DNA of 64,000 bases from an uncultured Schlesneria sp. (lineage in GTDB: Bacteria; Planctomycetota; Planctomycetia; Planctomycetales; Planctomycetaceae), in the NCBI GenBank assembly GCA_903840265.1, contig CAIMFH010000030.1:124001-188000 (forward strand), read 5' to 3'. The position numbers were made by a program, and so were the translations under genes. This document shows, piece by piece, positions 15,905-24,268 of this stretch. The stretch's first letter is position 1. The number at the start of each line of letters is the position of its first letter. The notes under the pieces are model-generated. The model was given only the letters and a program-made list of their open reading frames with translations, was not told the DNA's origin and searched no databases.

Positions 15905-17629
15905 TTGCCAGATCGTCCTCGACTACTAGTCCTTGGTTCCGGCGAAGAAGCGGATCAATCGCTGCTGGAAGCGATCCAGTCGCTGGCGTGCACGTTGTGT
16001 ACTGCCCCCGACGATGGCTGGCCATCCGATTCGTTCGACACCGACCAGGAATATTCGGGTGCGGTGGTCCTGGGCGAACCGGCTCGTCGGTTGCCGGCCC
16101 TGCTGGCCTTTGAAAATGTCTTGAAGCATCTGCCCGAAGGCGTGGCCGTCCTGGACACGAATCTGCAGATTCGCTGGTGCAACAATCGCTTCTTCGATTT
16201 GACTGGCCGCACGGAACCCGATTCGGTCTCGCCCGTGGGGCTGACCTTTCACGATGCGTTTGGCTCACCACAGATTATCGGACCCGACTTCTCACCGTTT
16301 CATACGGCGCTCGGCGCGGGCAGCCTGGCTCGCACGACGTATCGCGTTGGCGAAAAAGTTTACTTCGATGTGCTGGCGACTCCGGTCTTTGCTGACGGAG
16401 CGGAATACCCGTCGCTGCTGGTCGTCACCGTGCGAGACATCTCCGCCGAACAACTACAGGTCGAAAAGCTGAAGGCGATTCACCAGGCGGGCGAAGACCT
16501 GGGCGATCTCGCTCCCGAAGACCTGGCGTCGATGAACGTCGACGAACGGATCGAGCTACTGAAACAGAAGATCGTTCAACACACCAAAGATGTGCTGAAC
16601 TTTGAAACGATTGAAGTCCGCCTGCTGAACGAACGCACGAACCGTCTGCAACCGCTGCTGAACGTCGGCATGACGACCGAAGCGGCCGAACGCGAGCTGT
16701 ATGCCGAACCTCAAGGGAACGGCGTGACCGGCTTTGTCGCGGCGACGGGCAAAAGCTATCTCTGTCGCGACACCTCCAGCGATGTCCTGTATCTGCAAGG
16801 GGCCGTCGGAGCGTGCAGTTCACTGACAGTGCCGCTGCTGCATCACGATCGCGTGTTGGGAACGTTCAACGTCGAAAGCACTAAGCCGAACGCCTTCTCG
16901 GAACAGGATCAACAATTCCTGGAACTGTTCTGTCGAGACCTCGCGGTCGCGTTGAATACGCTCGAACTGCTGGTGTTCGAACGAGCGACCACGGCCTCGG
17001 AAAGCTCGATCGTCCTGCTGCGAGACGCCGCCAAGCCGGTCGATGAAATCTTGAACGACATTGCCTGGCTGCAAACGAAGTATGTCGGCTTCGATCCTGA
17101 AGCGGCCAGTCGCCTGCAGCGAATGCTGAAACAAACGCGAACCATCCGCCAGTTGATTCACGGCGTGGGCGAAAAGGTCGCTCCCAAGGCGACGACCCCG
17201 GTCATGCACCAGAACCCGCCGCGACTCAAGTTACGTTTGAAACGCGTGCTGGTCGCCGACGGCGATGAATCGGTCCGGCAAGCCGCTCACGAACTGCTGG
17301 CTCGATATGGCTGCGAAGTCGAGACGTCTCACAACGGCGAAGAAACGCTGCTGATGATTCGCAGCTTCCACTACGATGTGGTGCTGTTCGATGCCGAAAT
17401 GCCCGACATGCACCTGATCGAAGCTCTGACGCAGATCCGTGATATCCACCCGCATCTGCCAGTCGTGCTGATGAAAGGCTTCGGCTACGACGGAGCCCAC
17501 CGCATGGTGAAAGCTCGCCAAATGGGCTTCCGCCTGGCCCTCTACAAACCCTTCCGCCTCGATCTGCTGCTGGCCGAACTCGAAAAAGCCATGGCCCCGC
17601 CGGATGATCCGTCCGCGATGAAGGTGTGA
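15905..17629 (+). CDS. PAS-GAF-receiver regulatory protein
   Basis: A 574-residue cytoplasmic protein starting at TTG. A degenerate N-terminal domain is followed by a PAS domain (about residues 60-180, with LPEGVAVLDTNLQIRWCNN), a GAF domain (about 205-360, with VTGFVAATGKSYLCRD and TVPLLHHDRVLGTFNVES), a helical region resembling a dimerisation helix (about 370-430), and a C-terminal receiver domain (about 447-565) with a probable phosphoacceptor Asp496 (VVLFDAEMPDM) and conserved Lys548 (LYKPF). No histidine kinase ATPase domain and no output domain are visible. It probably works as an intermediate in a multicomponent phosphorelay or by protein-protein contact. No partner kinase is adjacent. 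Confidence 0.8.
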   Translation: MPDRPRLLVLGSGEEADQSLLEAIQSLACTLCTAPDDGWPSDSFDTDQEYSGAVVLGEPARRLPALLAFENVLKHLPEGVAVLDTNLQIRWCNNRFFDLTGRTEPDSVSPVGLTFHDAFGSPQIIGPDFSPFHTALGAGSLARTTYRVGEKVYFDVLATPVFADGAEYPSLLVVTVRDISAEQLQVEKLKAIHQAGEDLGDLAPEDLASMNVDERIELLKQKIVQHTKDVLNFETIEVRLLNERTNRLQPLLNVGMTTEAAERELYAEPQGNGVTGFVAATGKSYLCRDTSSDVLYLQGAVGACSSLTVPLLHHDRVLGTFNVESTKPNAFSEQDQQFLELFCRDLAVALNTLELLVFERATTASESSIVLLRDAAKPVDEILNDIAWLQTKYVGFDPEAASRLQRMLKQTRTIRQLIHGVGEKVAPKATTPVMHQNPPRLKLRLKRVLVADGDESVRQAAHELLARYGCEVETSHNGEETLLMIRSFHYDVVLFDAEMPDMHLIEALTQIRDIHPHLPVVLMKGFGYDGAHRMVKARQMGFRLALYKPFRLDLLLAELEKAMAPPDDPSAMKV

Positions 17630-17773
17630 TGGCGCGTTGTCTTTCGTAGGCTATGCTTCAGCATCACTTTTTTCACTCGCGACGATGTGACAGCATTCAC
17701 GTTCAACAAGAGACGGGTACTGACCTCGCTTTGTGGCTTGGCGTTGAAGAGATGGCCTATCAAGCCGTAAACC

Positions 17774-18070
17774 ATGCACACCTACCTCTACGGCTGGCGA
17801 CGAAAGGCGGGAGTAGCCACGCTACTGACGGCGTGTGCGCTGGCAATCCTGTGGGTGAGAAGCTATGTCGCTGCCAGCACCATTGATATCTACGCGATTG
17901 ATCGGCTCTTCGAATTAAGGTCGGCCAACGGCTTGATTCGCTGGTCCGAACTGGCCGATGTTGGCGGCCAGTCATTCACACTGTGGACAATTCACTACGG
18001 CTTGCTCGCCGCACCGTTGACCCTTCTCTCCGCCTACTTGATTCTCTGGAAGCCACGGAAGCGGGCGTGA
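17774..18070 (+). CDS. GWRRK-family two-membrane-segment protein, copy 11
   Basis: The shortest intact member (98 residues): MHTYLYGWRRKAGVATLLTA, a 45-residue middle, then APLTLLSAYLILWKPRKR and a stop. It is isolated from the other copies by 3.3 kb and is flanked by inverted repeat arms. The following small membrane protein starts 28 bases later. Confidence 0.72.
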   Translation: MHTYLYGWRRKAGVATLLTACALAILWVRSYVAASTIDIYAIDRLFELRSANGLIRWSELADVGGQSFTLWTIHYGLLAAPLTLLSAYLILWKPRKRA

Positions 18071-18097
18071 TGAGTGCCCCCAAAGCTAAGACAGGCT

Positions 18098-18328
18098 ATG
18101 TTGCAAAGATGTCTTCTCGCCGCCGCGTTGCTCTTGACCCTGTCGGGAGTCATCCTCTCTCAATCAACCTCCGAAGATGGCTATCTCGGGGCGAGAGCGA
18201 CCATGGGCATGATGTTCATTGGGATGGGTTCATTTGCTTGGGTGGTGCTGACTATATTGTCTGTGCGCAATCTGTTGCGAATAGTGAACAAGAGAAGCTG
18301 CGCAGGCTCAACAAAAGAGTTATGCTAA
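18098..18328 (+). CDS. Small membrane protein of unknown function
   Basis: A 76-residue product starting MLQRCLLAAALLLTLSG, with a second hydrophobic segment MGMMFIGMGSFAWVVLTILS. A GTG eight codons earlier is an alternative start. It shares no motif with the GWRRK family despite the similar size and topology. It lies inside the same repeat-bounded cassette as copy 11. Confidence 0.5.
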   Translation: MLQRCLLAAALLLTLSGVILSQSTSEDGYLGARATMGMMFIGMGSFAWVVLTILSVRNLLRIVNKRSCAGSTKELC

Positions 18329-18393
18329 AGCATCGCCTACGTTGCTGATGACACATTGCCTACTCTTCGAACCTGGCCGCAAAAAGGTACGTG

Positions 18394-19275
18394 ATGTTAA
18401 GAATCGGGATTGGTCTGCTGCTGGTTTTGGGATGCTTGGCAGGGTCTTCCCCGGCGCAGGATCAGACTCCGTCCCCACCGGGTGTGCGAGTTTTCTTTGC
18501 GTCGCACAGCCTGATGTGGTACGTCCCTGAACCTCTCGGCAAGATGGCAGAGGCCGCAGGCATCAAAGGGCATAAACTCGTCGGCCTTCAATCCCTCGGT
18601 GCGTCCAAAACCGTTCAGCACTGGAACCTGCCCGACGATCAGAATGAAGCCAAGAAGGCTTTGAAGGCGGGGGAAGTCGATGTCTTCGTCATGTCGCCGA
18701 TTTCCTTCCCCGATGAAGGGGTCGAGAACTACGTCAAGCTGGGACTGGAACACAATCCCAACATGCGATTCATCGTGCAGCTTTCCTGGGGCGGTGGCGA
18801 TATCGACAATCAGGATTTCCCCAAGGGGGCCTTCGACAACGCCGACAAAGAGAAAACACCCGATCAACTCAAGGGCCTCTACGAGCGAAACATCAAGGCG
18901 GGTGAAGCTCAAGCGGACGCCATCAACAAGAAGTACGGCAAGGGAAAACAAATCGTCGCCTTGGTTCCCAGCGCACAGGCCATGGTGGCATTGCGAACAA
19001 AGATCGCGAACAACGAATGGCCCGGCCTGACCAAGCAAAGCGAACTTTTCGTTGATCCCGTTCATCCCTCGGCCCCGATGGAAACGTTAAACGCCTATCT
19101 GCATTTCGCAGTTCTCTACGGGCAGTCTCCCGTTGGCCTGCCGATGCCCGCGATGTTGAAGAACGCCAAACGGGATGCGTGGGATGAGAAGTTCAATCGC
19201 TCATTGCAGGAACTGGCGTGGAAAACAGTGACGAACTATCCCGATAGCCTCGTGACTGCTGCGAAAGTGAAATAG
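18394..19275 (+). CDS. Secreted SGNH-hydrolase-like protein
   Basis: A 293-residue product with a signal peptide (MLRIGIGLLLVLGCLAGSSPAQ). The mature start VRVFFASHSLMWYVPEPLG occupies the place of the GDS block, with Ser in FASHSL as candidate nucleophile. DPVHPSAPMETLNAYLHF near the end matches the DxxH block of SGNH esterases, and LVPSAQAMVAL lies between. These families remove acyl or acetyl groups from glycans, but the substrate here is unknown. An ATG at 18394 is preferred to a GTG one codon before. The cupin gene follows two bases after the stop. Confidence 0.6.
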   Translation: MLRIGIGLLLVLGCLAGSSPAQDQTPSPPGVRVFFASHSLMWYVPEPLGKMAEAAGIKGHKLVGLQSLGASKTVQHWNLPDDQNEAKKALKAGEVDVFVMSPISFPDEGVENYVKLGLEHNPNMRFIVQLSWGGGDIDNQDFPKGAFDNADKEKTPDQLKGLYERNIKAGEAQADAINKKYGKGKQIVALVPSAQAMVALRTKIANNEWPGLTKQSELFVDPVHPSAPMETLNAYLHFAVLYGQSPVGLPMPAMLKNAKRDAWDEKFNRSLQELAWKTVTNYPDSLVTAAKVK

Positions 19276-19277
19276 TC

Positions 19278-19601
19278 ATGACGGCCAACATCTTTGACGA
19301 CGTTCCGCGGAACATGCCCAAGGAAGTGGTCCAGACACTCCTCCAGGCGGCCGACATGCGCATTGAGCGAATCGTCTCGCACGGCCATGCTTCGGCACCC
19401 GACTTCTGGTACGACCAACCGCAGGCCGAATGGGTGATCGTTCTGCAGGGAGCCGCGAAACTGCAGTTCGAGGATGGCATGGTTGAGATGAAGCCCGGCG
19501 ACTTCATCAACATCCCCGCGTTCAAAAAGCACCGGGTCGAATGGACGACACCAGATGAGCCGACCGTATGGCTGGGCGTGCGGTATGCCGACGAGCAATA
19601 A
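19278..19601 (+). CDS. Cupin-domain protein
   Basis: A 107-residue protein that is essentially one small cupin barrel: FWYDQPQAEWVIVLQGAAKL is the first conserved block (H/E ligands replaced in part by Q and E), and MKPGDFINIPAFKKHRVEW is the second, with the His that normally binds metal. It lies two bases after the SGNH-like gene, so the two are co-transcribed. Function is probably small-molecule binding or a lyase/isomerase-type step on a sugar acid. This is inference. Confidence 0.8.
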   Translation: MTANIFDDVPRNMPKEVVQTLLQAADMRIERIVSHGHASAPDFWYDQPQAEWVIVLQGAAKLQFEDGMVEMKPGDFINIPAFKKHRVEWTTPDEPTVWLGVRYADEQ

Positions 19602-19624
19602 CCGCCCCGATTCCATCGTTCTTT

Positions 19625-19761
19625 CGTAGGTTATGCTTCAGCATAACAGTCTTCGCTCTCGACGATGCTTTCGCGTCCCAGTAGGGGCGGCAGACGCCAC
19701 CGACGGGAGGTTCCAGAGCTCGTCGGTGCATGATCAAAGTTATGCTGAAGCATAACCTACG
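19625..19761. repeat. GGTTATGCTTCAGCATAAC inverted repeat element
   Basis: The left arm CGTAGGTTATGCTTCAGCAT (from 19625) is matched by the right arm ending ATGCTGAAGCATAACCTACG (to 19761). Each arm is itself a hairpin. A degenerate TCCCAGTAGGGGCGGCAGA copy of the other repeat family is nested inside. The right end abuts the terminase stop. Confidence 0.7.
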
Positions 19762-21264
19762 TCAGCGTCTCCGCCTCGACGAGTTGATCTGCACGCCGTG
19801 CTGTTGCGGCCGGTGTTGTCGAGCGATGACTGACGGGCTTAACCCTTGCATCGCTGCCTCGGAGAACAGGCCGTAGCGCAGAGCATCGACCGCGTGATCG
19901 TCGGATTTGAGCGGCGCGTCGATGGCGTCTCGCGGGTTCAGGCCTGATCGTTCGCTGAGCATTCTTCGGTACGTTCGCAATTGGCGGACCAGGTTCGGGC
20001 AGCGGTCGCGGACGATGAACAGTCTTGGTTGCGGCTGACCATCTTCCATCGCGAGGGCCGGGTCCGGCCGCAGCAGCCACTTGACGTGTTCGATTCCTTC
20101 TTCGACTGAATTGTTCGCGGGCTGGCAGTGGATGGCGTCGTAACCTGGAGCGTACGTGCTGAACTTGGACGCAATGCGATGGCAGTTGATGTTGCTCGGG
20201 TCGGCCCACGTCGCTCCGAAGTACGGATTGCGCAGCGGCCATGGATGCCGATCACTGATCGCCTTAAGATGTTCCACGACGGTGTATCGCGTGTCGGTCG
20301 AATAGTACTCGTCGTAGACGAACCACTGACCCACTCCGTTGCGACAAGCGAACAGGCAACAGAACGCATTGTCGACACCGAAGCCCCAGTCGATCATACG
20401 GCGATGCTGGCATCCCGACGGGGCGGTCCAATACGGTGGCAGGCAATGCACAGCGGGATCGAACTCGGGATAGATCGAACCTTCGAAGCCGCCCCATAAG
20501 CCTTTCATCCGGACATCGCGCATCGCGTCCGGGATCATCCCGAAGAACTGGTCGAACCACTGCTGCGAGACGTGACCTGCTTCCACCGCGCATTCCGTGT
20601 TGGCTCGATAGATCGCCCAGCCCGGCGGCAGTGAGTTGTTCTCTTCCATCTCCTGCAATGGGATCGACAGCGACGGATCGACCGGCGTGAACTCGGCGAG
20701 CTTATTGCCCGTGAACGAGTACTCACGACAGCCACGCAGGACTTCTTCGAGGATCCCCCACGGAAACTGTTCCACAAACAGAAAGCCGCCGATCGATTCC
20801 CCCTGCATCTTGGATCGACCCTGATCGTACGACTTGAAGACCAGTTGCCAGTTGCGGCCGTCCGACCAGGGCCTCAGCGGTACGGCGAACGGCCAGTCGT
20901 TGTTGGGCTTGTACCAGCGGATGCGATCCCAATCGATGTTTCCGCGGGGTAAGTGGCCCTGCTGATGCAGCTTCTCTTTCCAGCAGACATTCATCGTCTG
21001 CTCAAACGATTCCGCGATGATCCAGAACGGCGTGTCTTTGCGAGGTGGCTGGGTCGTCAGCACGAAATCTGCCGCCTTACGCAAGGCGAGTGTCGTCGTT
21101 CCGGCCCCGTTCCCGCCAAGCAGGAATGTCACGCCAGGGTGCTTTGATTCGAAGAACGAACGCTGTTGATCGTGTCGCTGCGGCTGATCACGTCTCGCTG
21201 TAAATTGAAAGCATGCTTGACTGCTGCGTCCCAACGGCTGCCTGACTCTCTTCGTTGTTCTCAT
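19762..21264 (-). CDS. Phage terminase large subunit (TerL)
   Basis: A 500-residue packaging motor. The ATPase P-loop region is FLLGGNGAGTTTLALR (about residues 48-62), where the usual Lys of GxxxxGK[T/S] is Thr56, so the canonical Walker A lysine is missing. A Walker B-like segment is GGFLFVEQFP (about 159-168). The RuvC-like nuclease domain starts at MIDWGFGVDNAF (Asp292) and closes with KSDDHAVDALRYG (Asp455/456 and Asp460), the classic terminase end motif. TerL cuts concatemeric or host DNA and pumps it into proheads through the portal. Its start overlaps the upstream gene by 77 bases; no later convincing start precedes the P-loop. No head genes follow, unlike in normal phages. Confidence 0.88.
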   Translation of the reverse strand: MRTTKRVRQPLGRSSQACFQFTARRDQPQRHDQQRSFFESKHPGVTFLLGGNGAGTTTLALRKAADFVLTTQPPRKDTPFWIIAESFEQTMNVCWKEKLHQQGHLPRGNIDWDRIRWYKPNNDWPFAVPLRPWSDGRNWQLVFKSYDQGRSKMQGESIGGFLFVEQFPWGILEEVLRGCREYSFTGNKLAEFTPVDPSLSIPLQEMEENNSLPPGWAIYRANTECAVEAGHVSQQWFDQFFGMIPDAMRDVRMKGLWGGFEGSIYPEFDPAVHCLPPYWTAPSGCQHRRMIDWGFGVDNAFCCLFACRNGVGQWFVYDEYYSTDTRYTVVEHLKAISDRHPWPLRNPYFGATWADPSNINCHRIASKFSTYAPGYDAIHCQPANNSVEEGIEHVKWLLRPDPALAMEDGQPQPRLFIVRDRCPNLVRQLRTYRRMLSERSGLNPRDAIDAPLKSDDHAVDALRYGLFSEAAMQGLSPSVIARQHRPQQHGVQINSSRRRR

Positions 21265-21718
21265 GGAGGGCCTTTTGCAGCAGATCGATCTGATATTGAA
21301 TGGCTTGATCCCGCGTCATTCCTGGCGGCCAATCCATGGGTTCGTTCTCTTCGTCAGATTCAGACTCGGCCTCAACATCGACGTTCCACAACCGGCGGAG
21401 ATCGACGAGGAACTTGCGAGCCTGTTCGGCCATGCCCACCTGGTCAGAGGCATTCCATTTCCCCAGACAGTCGGAGGTGAGCTGTTCCAGCGTTTCCGAA
21501 TGCCGTCGCCTGAGCGAAGAGACATCGTCAATTACCCGCGTCCGCATCCAGACGTCGACTTTGCCCACCGCCTGCCGTACGTCCAGCAGTTCGGCACCGG
21601 CCTCGGCCGCGATTGCTCCCAGCCGCCGATGCAACACTGCCCACTGGTGATACCAGCCCAGATCACGTTCACTCGGCTGATCATCGGCCTTCGACTTCGA
21701 TAGCTTTTTCAAGGTCAT
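21188..21718 (-). CDS. Putative terminase small subunit
   Basis: A 176-residue, largely helical protein with a basic N-terminus (MTLKKLSKSKADDQPSERDL) and an acidic stretch ESESDEENEPMDWPPG. It sits immediately upstream of, and overlapping, the large terminase gene, the usual place of TerS, which recognises DNA and regulates TerL. I see no clear small-terminase HTH motif, so the assignment rests mainly on position, size and helicity. Confidence 0.5.
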   Translation of the reverse strand: MTLKKLSKSKADDQPSERDLGWYHQWAVLHRRLGAIAAEAGAELLDVRQAVGKVDVWMRTRVIDDVSSLRRRHSETLEQLTSDCLGKWNASDQVGMAEQARKFLVDLRRLWNVDVEAESESDEENEPMDWPPGMTRDQAIQYQIDLLQKALHENNEESQAAVGTQQSSMLSIYSET

Positions 21719-21752
21719 TCCTTTTGAATAGCACCGCGTGAGTCAGGACCGT

Positions 21753-21937
21753 CTTCAGTCCCGGCAGGGACGACAGAAGTTCCACCGAAGCAAACGATCC
21801 AAATGTTCGATCTTCACACGATGTCGTTTGACATCACGATCGTTCTGTCGTCCCTCCGGGACTTGCTCTTCGCATGCATCGCAGACCCACCGATAAATCG
21901 GTGGGCTATTGTCTGCCGTCCCTGCCGGGACTAAGAA
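21753..21937. repeat. Composite palindromic repeat element
   Basis: Contains TCAGTCCCGGCAGGGACGAC (from 21756), TCTGTCGTCCCTCCGGGACT (to about 21864), the hairpin CCCACCGATAAATCGGTGGG (21887-21906), and TCCCTGCCGGGACT. The hairpin differs from the CCCACCACTTCAGTGGTGGG version in both stem halves in a base-pair-preserving way. Confidence 0.75.
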
Positions 21938-21998
21938 CAAACTCTCTCCTTCGCGCCTCCGCGGCTTCGCGTGAGAATCCTGCCTTCTCTTCTCGGCG

Positions 21999-23009
21999 TC
22001 ACGCGGCCCCGGCCGCTTCGAGTTTCTGGCGGCGTTTCCAATGGCTGATGAAACCTGTCACCACGTTGATACTGACATCGTGACCCAACGAACGAAGTTC
22101 CTGCACGATTTCGGCAGCCGTCTTCTCGCCGTTTGATTCCTGGTACGATTCAATCACCAAGCTGCGCACCGTCTCACGTTCCGATTGTTCATCATGCTCT
22201 GGTTCGACTGTCGTCGCGGGCGCTTCTCCCCCGGGATGAGACTGCTGCTGCTGATAGCCCGGTCCGTCGACAGGAGTGACGCCGATGCGCTGGGCCGCCG
22301 CGAGTACCTTCGCTCGACTCACCCCTTTGGCTCGCTGCACCTGCTGCACGAACGCCCCCTGCTGCAACATCTCTTCCACGGTGCAGGGGTCGTCGTAGTG
22401 CCGAGCTGTCTCCATCTTGGAAAGGATTGCCGTCTGTTGCTCAAGAAGTTGTCGTCGCCGATCGATCGCCTGCTGATGCCACGGCGGAACCCAATCGTCC
22501 TCGATCACCGATCCAGGCTCGCGAGCTTCCAGTTCGATCAGTCCGACATCGACATCGCCGTTGGATTGAATGAACGGGCCGACACCGCGTCGACCATAGA
22601 TCTGCAGGCCAATCTGGGCGTGCGAGACTCCCGCTTGCAACAACGTGCTGACGGGTTCGAGCCGTTCGACAGGCGGTTGATCGGCCTCCAGACGAGCCAC
22701 CGCCAGCTCTTTCATCGACGCCCAGAATCCAGGACCGGGCGAACCGTTCTCAGGCCGATACTTGCCAAGCTCGTGGATCAGATAGCCTTCGTACTCGACC
22801 ATGATTCGACCGCTGGCAGTGTGCAGCGGCATGAACAGTTCGGGAAGCTTGGTCGACTGACAAAGCTCGTCAACGACTTGAATCTGGGTCGCGATGGCGG
22901 GAGGCATGATTGGCGTGCCGTGTGAATCCTGAGTCCACGCGATCACGCGTCGCAATAGCTCGTCGACCGCTTGCAGAATCGACTGAGTCGCTGGTGCTGA
23001 ATCTGTCAT
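21999..23009 (-). CDS. Phage-block protein of unknown function with a C-terminal HTH-like region
   Basis: A 336-residue protein starting MTDSAPATQSILQAVDELLR at 23009. The frame is open to 23240, but that extension crosses a repeat element and is not used. The central part is helical (MKELAVARLEADQPPVERLE). The end (TAAEIVQELRSLGHDVSINV followed by VTGFISHWKRRQ) looks like a winged or simple HTH used to bind DNA. Its position just before the terminase genes suggests a role in packaging-site recognition or regulation. This is a guess. Confidence 0.5.
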   Translation of the reverse strand: MTDSAPATQSILQAVDELLRRVIAWTQDSHGTPIMPPAIATQIQVVDELCQSTKLPELFMPLHTASGRIMVEYEGYLIHELGKYRPENGSPGPGFWASMKELAVARLEADQPPVERLEPVSTLLQAGVSHAQIGLQIYGRRGVGPFIQSNGDVDVGLIELEAREPGSVIEDDWVPPWHQQAIDRRRQLLEQQTAILSKMETARHYDDPCTVEEMLQQGAFVQQVQRAKGVSRAKVLAAAQRIGVTPVDGPGYQQQQSHPGGEAPATTVEPEHDEQSERETVRSLVIESYQESNGEKTAAEIVQELRSLGHDVSINVVTGFISHWKRRQKLEAAGAA

Positions 23010-23052
23010 TATGGTGTTGGCTCCGCGTTTCGAAGTGGAAGATGATTGTTCT

Positions 23053-23158
23053 ACGTGGGATGGGCTTCCAGCCCGTCGCCTTTGCTTTTGTGTTTCGTGT
23101 TCTGTCGCGAGTCGATCTCGCGTCGCAGAAGTGACGGGCTGGAAGTCCATCCCACGAA
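23053..23158. repeat. GGATGGGCTTCCAGCCCG inverted repeat element
   Basis: CGTGGGATGGGCTTCCAGCC opens it and GACGGGCTGGAAGTCCATCC closes it, with a 50-base spacer. It lies at the boundary between two phage-block genes and has extended the upstream open frame of 21999-23009. Confidence 0.65.
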
Positions 23159-23167
23159 ATGATTGCA

Positions 23168-23446
23168 TCAGTTCGCGATGAACCGCACCTCTTGGCCCGT
23201 CGCACTGCCGATCACGAAGATCGTCGACGCATCTTTGCACGGCACCAGCACATCGTTGCCCGCCGAAAGTTCATAACCAGTTGACGTCGTCACACCGGCC
23301 AGTCCGACATAGACCTTATTGGTGTTTCCGGCGAGAGCCTTGATTCGCACACCCGAGTTCAACGGCGCGGCGTTTGTTGTCAGTTGCAACGCTGTCGCCC
23401 CGATCGAACCAAGGGCTCCATGAATGATCGGACCTGATGTCTGCAT
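23168..23446 (-). CDS. Small phage structural protein (putative)
   Basis: A 92-residue product starting MQTSGPIIHGALGSIGATAL at 23446, chosen because AAAGGAG lies eight bases upstream. The frame extends further but only through a hairpin repeat. The composition (many Gly, Thr, Val, Ala; AGNTNKVYVGLAGVTTSTGY) is that of a beta-structured particle protein. Proteins of this kind in phages decorate capsids or tail fibres. No named family is certain. Confidence 0.55.
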   Translation of the reverse strand: MQTSGPIIHGALGSIGATALQLTTNAAPLNSGVRIKALAGNTNKVYVGLAGVTTSTGYELSAGNDVLVPCKDASTIFVIGSATGQEVRFIAN

Positions 23447-23558
23447 GTGAATCTCCTTTGAGTGTTGTGGTATTGATGAATTGAGAATGAGTCGTTCGCA
23501 CGTCAGGGGATGAATAGGATCGGTCTCATTTATCACGCCCATGTATAGATGGTTTGCC

Positions 23559-23785
23559 CCTCCTACGGCCCAAGGGGCCAGCACTTTGTCCAGCCAGGGC
23601 CATCGGCCCTGGAACGGGAGCATGCAAGACGCCGGAGGCCTGTAGGGCCGATCCTTTACTTCTTCGAAACGACCGTTTCAGCTTAAAGGTCCGGCCCTTC
23701 AGGCCTCAGACAACTATCTATTGCGAAGGTCCAGGGCCGTTGGCCCTGGCTGAGAAAAGTGCTGGCCCCTTGGGCCGTAGGAGGC
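23559..23785. repeat. 227-base near-perfect hairpin element
   Basis: The whole element is one nested inverted repeat. Outermost are CCTCCTACGGCCCAAGGGGC and its complement ending at 23784, then AGCCAGGGCCATCGGCCCTG with its mate, then GAGGCCTGTAGGGCCGATCC with its mate, and a central GAAACGACCGTTTC at 23666-23679. About 110 bases can pair with about 110. No gene inside. It fills the 430-base gap between two phage-block genes. Confidence 0.8.
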
Positions 23786-23872
23786 CCTCAATTGTGTGCC
23801 GTAATCTGTCGAGCACTTGAGCCGCCAAGACGTTTCTTGCTTGGCAACGACCTCCTTTCATCGCACCTATTG

Positions 23873-24268
23873 TCATTGTGCCGCTCGAGCGAACTGCAAC
23901 TCGGCGACAAGTTGTGCGTAGTAGTTTCCCGCCTGAAAAATCAGCTCGCGGACCTGGCCAATGGTCAAAGCCTGCAGGCTGCTATCCATGGCCAGGATCT
24001 GCACCGGGCATGGCGAATCCGTCGTCCACGCCCCCAGTTCCAAGCCTTCGCGAATCTGCATTCGCAGTTCGCCGAGTGATACTCGACTGGCATCGTCGAT
24101 CGGCAGGAACCATCCCTGACCGGTGTCGTATCCTGCGGCGACTTTGTCCGCGAAGACGATCTGCGGCGCGTTTTCGTTGGCTTCCCATTCGGCAACTGTC
24201 GCAGCGATTTCATCGGGAGTAAGTGCCACGGCGATGCCGTTCACGATCTTGTGAGTCGGCTGTTCCAT
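23873..24268 (-). CDS. DUF4376-like phage tail-fibre-associated protein
   Basis: A 131-residue protein. The second half (VAAGYDTGQGWFLPIDDASR, then LELGAWTTDSPCPVQILAMD and LTIGQVRELIFQAGNYYAQL) follows the pattern of DUF4376 proteins, which are usually encoded next to phage tail fibres. It follows the fibre gene 24269-25444 on the same strand with no gap, which supports the assignment. Likely a fibre assembly or tip component. Confidence 0.6.
   Translation of the reverse strand: MEQPTHKIVNGIAVALTPDEIAATVAEWEANENAPQIVFADKVAAGYDTGQGWFLPIDDASRVSLGELRMQIREGLELGAWTTDSPCPVQILAMDSSLQALTIGQVRELIFQAGNYYAQLVAELQFARAAQ

Larger units (their letters stand above)
17643..18343. repeat. Inverted repeat arms flanking a two-gene cassette
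   Basis: The left arm TCGTAGGCTATGCTTCAGCA (from 17645) and the right arm, which reads in complement AGGCGATGCTTTAGCATAAC (to about 18341), are versions of the GGTTATGCTTCAGCATAAC element seen intact at 19625-19761. The 45 bases after the left arm also match that element. Between the arms lie GWRRK copy 11 and an 76-residue membrane protein gene, so the pair looks like cargo inside a repeat element. Confidence 0.5.

Noticed and set aside
22185..22925. Plus-strand open frame of 246 codons within 21999-23009
   Set aside because: Shadow of the minus-strand gene, which has better composition and operon context.
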